Assembly: GCA_027485595.1 (NCBI GenBank) | Contig: JAIXQT010000069.1 | Span: forward strand, 1-39,098 | From: Pseudomonadota bacterium | GTDB lineage: Bacteria > Bdellovibrionota_C > UBA2361 > OMII01 | DNA length: 39,098 nt | Direction of reading: 5' to 3' | In this document: positions 37,101 through 39,098 of the stretch, in pieces | Position numbering within the stretch: the first letter of the stretch is position 1 | Layout of the letters: each line of letters begins with the position of its first letter | Position numbers and translations under genes: made by a program | The notes under the pieces: model-generated | Told to the model about the DNA's origin: nothing | The model's input: the letters and a program-made list of their open reading frames with translations, nothing else | Databases searched by the model: none

Positions 37101-37303
37101 ACACCCCCAGCGACCCGCAGAGGGCGATAGAACTGGTCGAATATTTCCCCCTCAAAAAAATATCTCGATTCATCTTTGTTTTCGGTCAGCGTGTCAGATG
37201 CGGCTTCCTGCTGCGCCACCGCTGGAGCAAGATCAACCCCCTCGTCGAGCTTTGCGCGTCGCTTGAGAATGATCTTTTTTCCGTCAGGTTTTGAGCCTTC
37301 CAT
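34142..37303 (-). CDS. Giant annexin-like helical repeat protein
   Basis: About 1053 residues from ATG 37303 (GGAG 4 bases upstream; the GTG at 37345 has no ribosome site). The N-terminal about 120 residues are charged and probably partly disordered (KKIILKRRAKLDEG, ESARRRDSQSAERQE). The remainder is helical and contains repeats resembling annexin units: ILDIVLECTEAQVVALREEFLKLPYKDLARQL (about 196-245) and, near the C-terminus, YLESRGPKYRERLMAAYQSL followed by LLDDLTKHFNDSTSKRKLLAMF (about 981-1040), which follow the annexin I..IL..R...QR..I...Y....L...L pattern. The GxGT calcium loop is not clearly present. No membrane helix or signal peptide. The stop is within the MITE-like end. It directly follows the tandem AAA+ gene, so they are probably cotranscribed. 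Function unknown. Confidence 0.6.
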   Translation of the reverse strand: MEGSKPDGKKIILKRRAKLDEGVDLAPAVAQQEAASDTLTENKDESRYFFEGEIFDQFYRPLRVAGGVERLQEIASRPLPVAEPHARESARRRDSQSAERQEIAEALAHQMYKLAQCDRETQLDVYLSAFNVALAERSCHESLDIISRANTFFTEHYYALIRERGERPEIYNQIIKRVGHSHAERLQRIVFGFDVEATAKKLWEVYQGSHSDKANRILDIVLECTEAQVVALREEFLKLPYKDLARQLFNVLNQASPSSSVGTRRTLGKSELGEHKRTTAFRARDQLRALRYLLLGRSTEELALVRRFYMDLGEQHLPDNELTLEAQVRRLFAPAEVERLAPLIRGWSPHGEAEEIHKIISMPRNRGGLDDLYGDPRDVVEREFTQGIGPFLRRFKRSRLLRYSDSVVALSFVAYHQLRERVAALSYTRFLDTNRALREYYGYELEPTIFLSLSLFDARQRATMFHERLAVSFDIFEALLPVDFLNPRECLATQKAYLCLFGISMREALEQRLSELGAVVSPSEFAEVCARYLDGNGRWPLNIDLLAQYRADEFGSGVWDYDYTPSTQIEALAVRLGEILDMDRPPQEMDRLLRESLTGLPVESLHELERVFFDMTEPHTPLRKTLSEVMTPDGFSLLMVSFGGLDNATLLQRLHDEPLCACQLRELSGQDVIFVRESFKRAFYVDLVDHVIKAAEGCSDKDVALEALCALLKPEVLEVRRLLGTMRRETQLELETLRMVCSGPALKVMAFERAYDNAFYSLRVHLKVAAARLSLSIGSFVELTLLLEGIDPDILARVQECFDSLDIQGLQEILRAHKHTQKLIEECYDLVHPDSAFRHVLKELHADLDLINETLLHLEGYSAHSVAIEVRGFVESHSGGELAARVVEILTPQSQERINDRIPQDINWMDEMIYQIGLSYRRQFGESLVLSCRKRGVQGEALEDIAGRLYGPEVSSSARELFTLIKCAKEGVEPPEGGEARICSYLESRGPKYRERLMAAYQSLWAHQAGFGGLLDDLTKHFNDSTSKRKLLAMFLSTSSDRKAAPPQIPDLH

Positions 37304-37390
37304 GCGTCTCCACTTCCCCAAGACCGTCCCTTCTCCGTTCGTCACGGCTCATACCCCATGCAGTGCGCGCACGGGAGCGAGACAAACCTC

Positions 37391-39098
37391 TTAGGTGTAC
37401 TCCATCTCAACCCAGGCACGTTCACGCCTGTCTTGGTCCGGATCTTCAACGATATCTCTTAGTACTATTCGGCCAAGTCGGGCATTTATTACATCGATTG
37501 AAGCGTTTTTTCCGTCCATATGGAGCGGATCCAAGAAATCCGGATGATACCTAAGCATGTGATCTAACACGGCTCTGTCATGTTCTGACTTCGCAATCAT
37601 CGCCCAAACGTTCTTTCCGACCCACGCAAAGTCATTAACCCCCCAATCCATCAGCCGCTGAACGTAGTGTCCAACCGACAGGAGCTCCTCCGGCGCCGGA
37701 GGCCGCTCAAACTGGTAGGTGCCTTGGCTGTTACGCATGCGCTCGGCGACCCAGACGAGGTTCGCTACGAGCTGAGCTTCGCAATGTTTCGCAAGCACTC
37801 GTCGCTCAAGGGTAGAGTCGAGGTACGCCATCTTCATCGGGTGAACACGTCGAAGGAAGGCGTCGTCCAACTTACGGTTGAAGTTCTTAGTGAAGATGAC
37901 GAGAAGATTGTTGATGTTACAGTCGACTGGTGGTCGAGACTCAAGGTGAATACGAGCGTCCTGAATCGGCCCAAGGAAGAAGGTGTCGATGTGCCCATCG
38001 ACCTTGTCGATCTCATCGACGAGAAGAATAACGGGCTGACTCTGAGATTTGAGGAACGCTCGGGATAGGATGCCGAGGTTCATCAACTTGTCCTTTGCGC
38101 CTACCTCCTGGCCAGCCATCGACGAGGCGATAGCCAATGATGATGGAACCTCAATCAGGTGCTGCGTGTTCATGCCGTGATAGCAGCTCAGCACCATCAA
38201 CTCGGCACCCGTAATCTTCGCGAGACACTTTGCGAGAAAGCTCTTTCCGCACCCAGATGGCCCCTCAAGTAAGATTGAACGGGTTCTATCGGATGGGGTC
38301 GTTAATAGCAATGCCATCTGCGTGGCGGTGAAGCGCGCGCACTGATAACCAACAGCTTGAAGACGACGAGAGAGCTCCTCTGGGTTCTCGAAATTGGTTA
38401 GTCCTATCTTCTCAGGCTTGTAGGCTTTGCCACGTCGCGCCTTATCCGGATCGTTTACAACGTCTTCCAACAGCCAGCGGCCTAGGCGCGCGTGAATCTG
38501 CTCTAACGGCGCGTTTCGATTATCTGGTACCAGGGGATCTGAGAAGTCCGGATGGTACCGCAACATCTGCTCAAAGATCGTGCGGTCGTGCTCAGATTTA
38601 GCGAGCATATAGAAGAGATTTCGGCCAACGAACGCGAAATCGATCAGATCCCAGTCCAGTAAGTTGGTGATGTAGTGGGCGGACTTCAACAGCTCTTCTG
38701 GCGCCGGAGGCCTCTCAAACGGGTATGAACCGTTTGATTCCCGCATAATATCAGCGACCCGAACTAAATTATCCGCAAGTTTCGGGCTGCAATAGGGCGC
38801 AAGCACACGACGCTCAATAGATGACTCCATGAACCTCATCCGCAACGGATGCACACGTCGCAACAATGCCTCGCTCAGCGGTCGCTCAAAGTTCTTAGTG
38901 AAGATAATGAAAAGATTATTGAGATTCGCGTCGATAGGAGGACGAGACTCAAGCCACACCCGAGCGTCCTGAATCGGCCCAAGGAAAAACGTATCAATCG
39001 CGACATCGACCTTATCGATCTCATCGATGAGAAGAATAACTGGCTTCGTTTGCGACGTGAGAAACGCCCGAGAGATGATCCCGAGATTCATCAGTTCC
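37391..39098 (-). CDS. Tandem MoxR-like AAA+ ATPase, N-terminus outside the window
   Basis: The frame is open past 39098, so the first copy's Walker A is not seen; at least 568 residues are visible. Two consecutive AAA+ modules are present. The partial first has Walker B PVILLIDEIDK and sensor FIIFTKNFERPLSEALLRRVHPLRM. The second is complete, with Walker A LLEGPSGCGKSFLAKCL (about 274-290 of the visible part), Walker B VILLVDEIDK and LLVIFTKNFNRKLDDAFLRRVHPMKM. Each is followed by the same helical lid (FERPPAPEELL..HY, AKSEHDR...MLRYHPDF.DPL). The equivalent points are 336 residues apart. The PSGCGK and R-finger arrangement is that of the MoxR/AAA_5 group, which remodels protein complexes. 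No VWA partner is seen; the helical repeat gene follows directly. Confidence 0.8.
   Translation of the reverse strand, partial: ELMNLGIISRAFLTSQTKPVILLIDEIDKVDVAIDTFFLGPIQDARVWLESRPPIDANLNNLFIIFTKNFERPLSEALLRRVHPLRMRFMESSIERRVLAPYCSPKLADNLVRVADIMRESNGSYPFERPPAPEELLKSAHYITNLLDWDLIDFAFVGRNLFYMLAKSEHDRTIFEQMLRYHPDFSDPLVPDNRNAPLEQIHARLGRWLLEDVVNDPDKARRGKAYKPEKIGLTNFENPEELSRRLQAVGYQCARFTATQMALLLTTPSDRTRSILLEGPSGCGKSFLAKCLAKITGAELMVLSCYHGMNTQHLIEVPSSLAIASSMAGQEVGAKDKLMNLGILSRAFLKSQSQPVILLVDEIDKVDGHIDTFFLGPIQDARIHLESRPPVDCNINNLLVIFTKNFNRKLDDAFLRRVHPMKMAYLDSTLERRVLAKHCEAQLVANLVWVAERMRNSQGTYQFERPPAPEELLSVGHYVQRLMDWGVNDFAWVGKNVWAMIAKSEHDRAVLDHMLRYHPDFLDPLHMDGKNASIDVINARLGRIVLRDIVEDPDQDRRERAWVEMEYT

Overview
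The window is a piece of a Gram-negative bacterial chromosome. It encodes an apolipoprotein N-acyltransferase, at least two lipobox proteins, an OmpA-domain lipoprotein and envelope glycosyltransferases. GC is moderate, and most genes sit in short, strand-switching units. The mix (thrombospondin type-3 repeat exoprotein, MoxR-type AAA+ ATPase, annexin-like repeats, REP-like intergenic palindromes) would fit one of the former deltaproteobacterial lineages (Bdellovibrionota, Myxococcota, SAR324 or similar). That placement is an inference; no rRNA or other marker here settles it.

Layout. 1-4558 (minus): an envelope polysaccharide or glycosylation cluster with a pyruvyl-transferase-family protein, two multi-pass GT-C-type glycosyltransferases and the N-terminal part of a further protein. 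4559-5556: a mostly non-coding stretch with an 11-G tract and one possible small gene. 5557-8450 (plus): a 2-oxoacid dehydrogenase E2, rsmD and panB. 8592-11543 (minus): a polytopic membrane protein and a beta-CASP metallo-hydrolase. 11788-16119 (plus): an M42 peptidase, two small unknown genes, a DUF47 (PhoU-like)/Pit phosphate-uptake pair and a DUF6428 protein. 16333-18105 (plus): a secreted TSP3-repeat protein. 18307-20001 (minus): an HD-domain protein. 20002-20745: a long non-coding gap with several hairpins. 20746-22980 (plus): a DEAH-type helicase. 23139-23847 (minus): a DUF721/DciA-like gene and ftsB. 24122-26901 (plus): eno and lnt, overlapping. 26948-28460: small lipoproteins and an OmpA-domain lipoprotein. 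28535-29683: a thiolase. 29877-32267: an orphan VirD4/TraG-type coupling ATPase. 32289-33771 (minus): a glutathione peroxidase and a CDF cation transporter. 33941-34145: a palindrome and a MITE-like element. 34142-39098 (minus): a giant annexin-like repeat protein downstream of a protein with two tandem MoxR-like AAA+ modules.

Most genes are housekeeping. The parts that deserve attention are: (i) the tandem AAA+/annexin-like pair at the right end, which I cannot match to a described system; (ii) the 189-bp element with near-perfect 20-bp terminal inverted repeats whose end supplies the stop codon of the annexin-like gene; (iii) three other structured intergenic regions (12925-13025, 20361-20486, 23905-23987). 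All start sites, domain calls and structures were worked out by eye; no database search or folding program was run.
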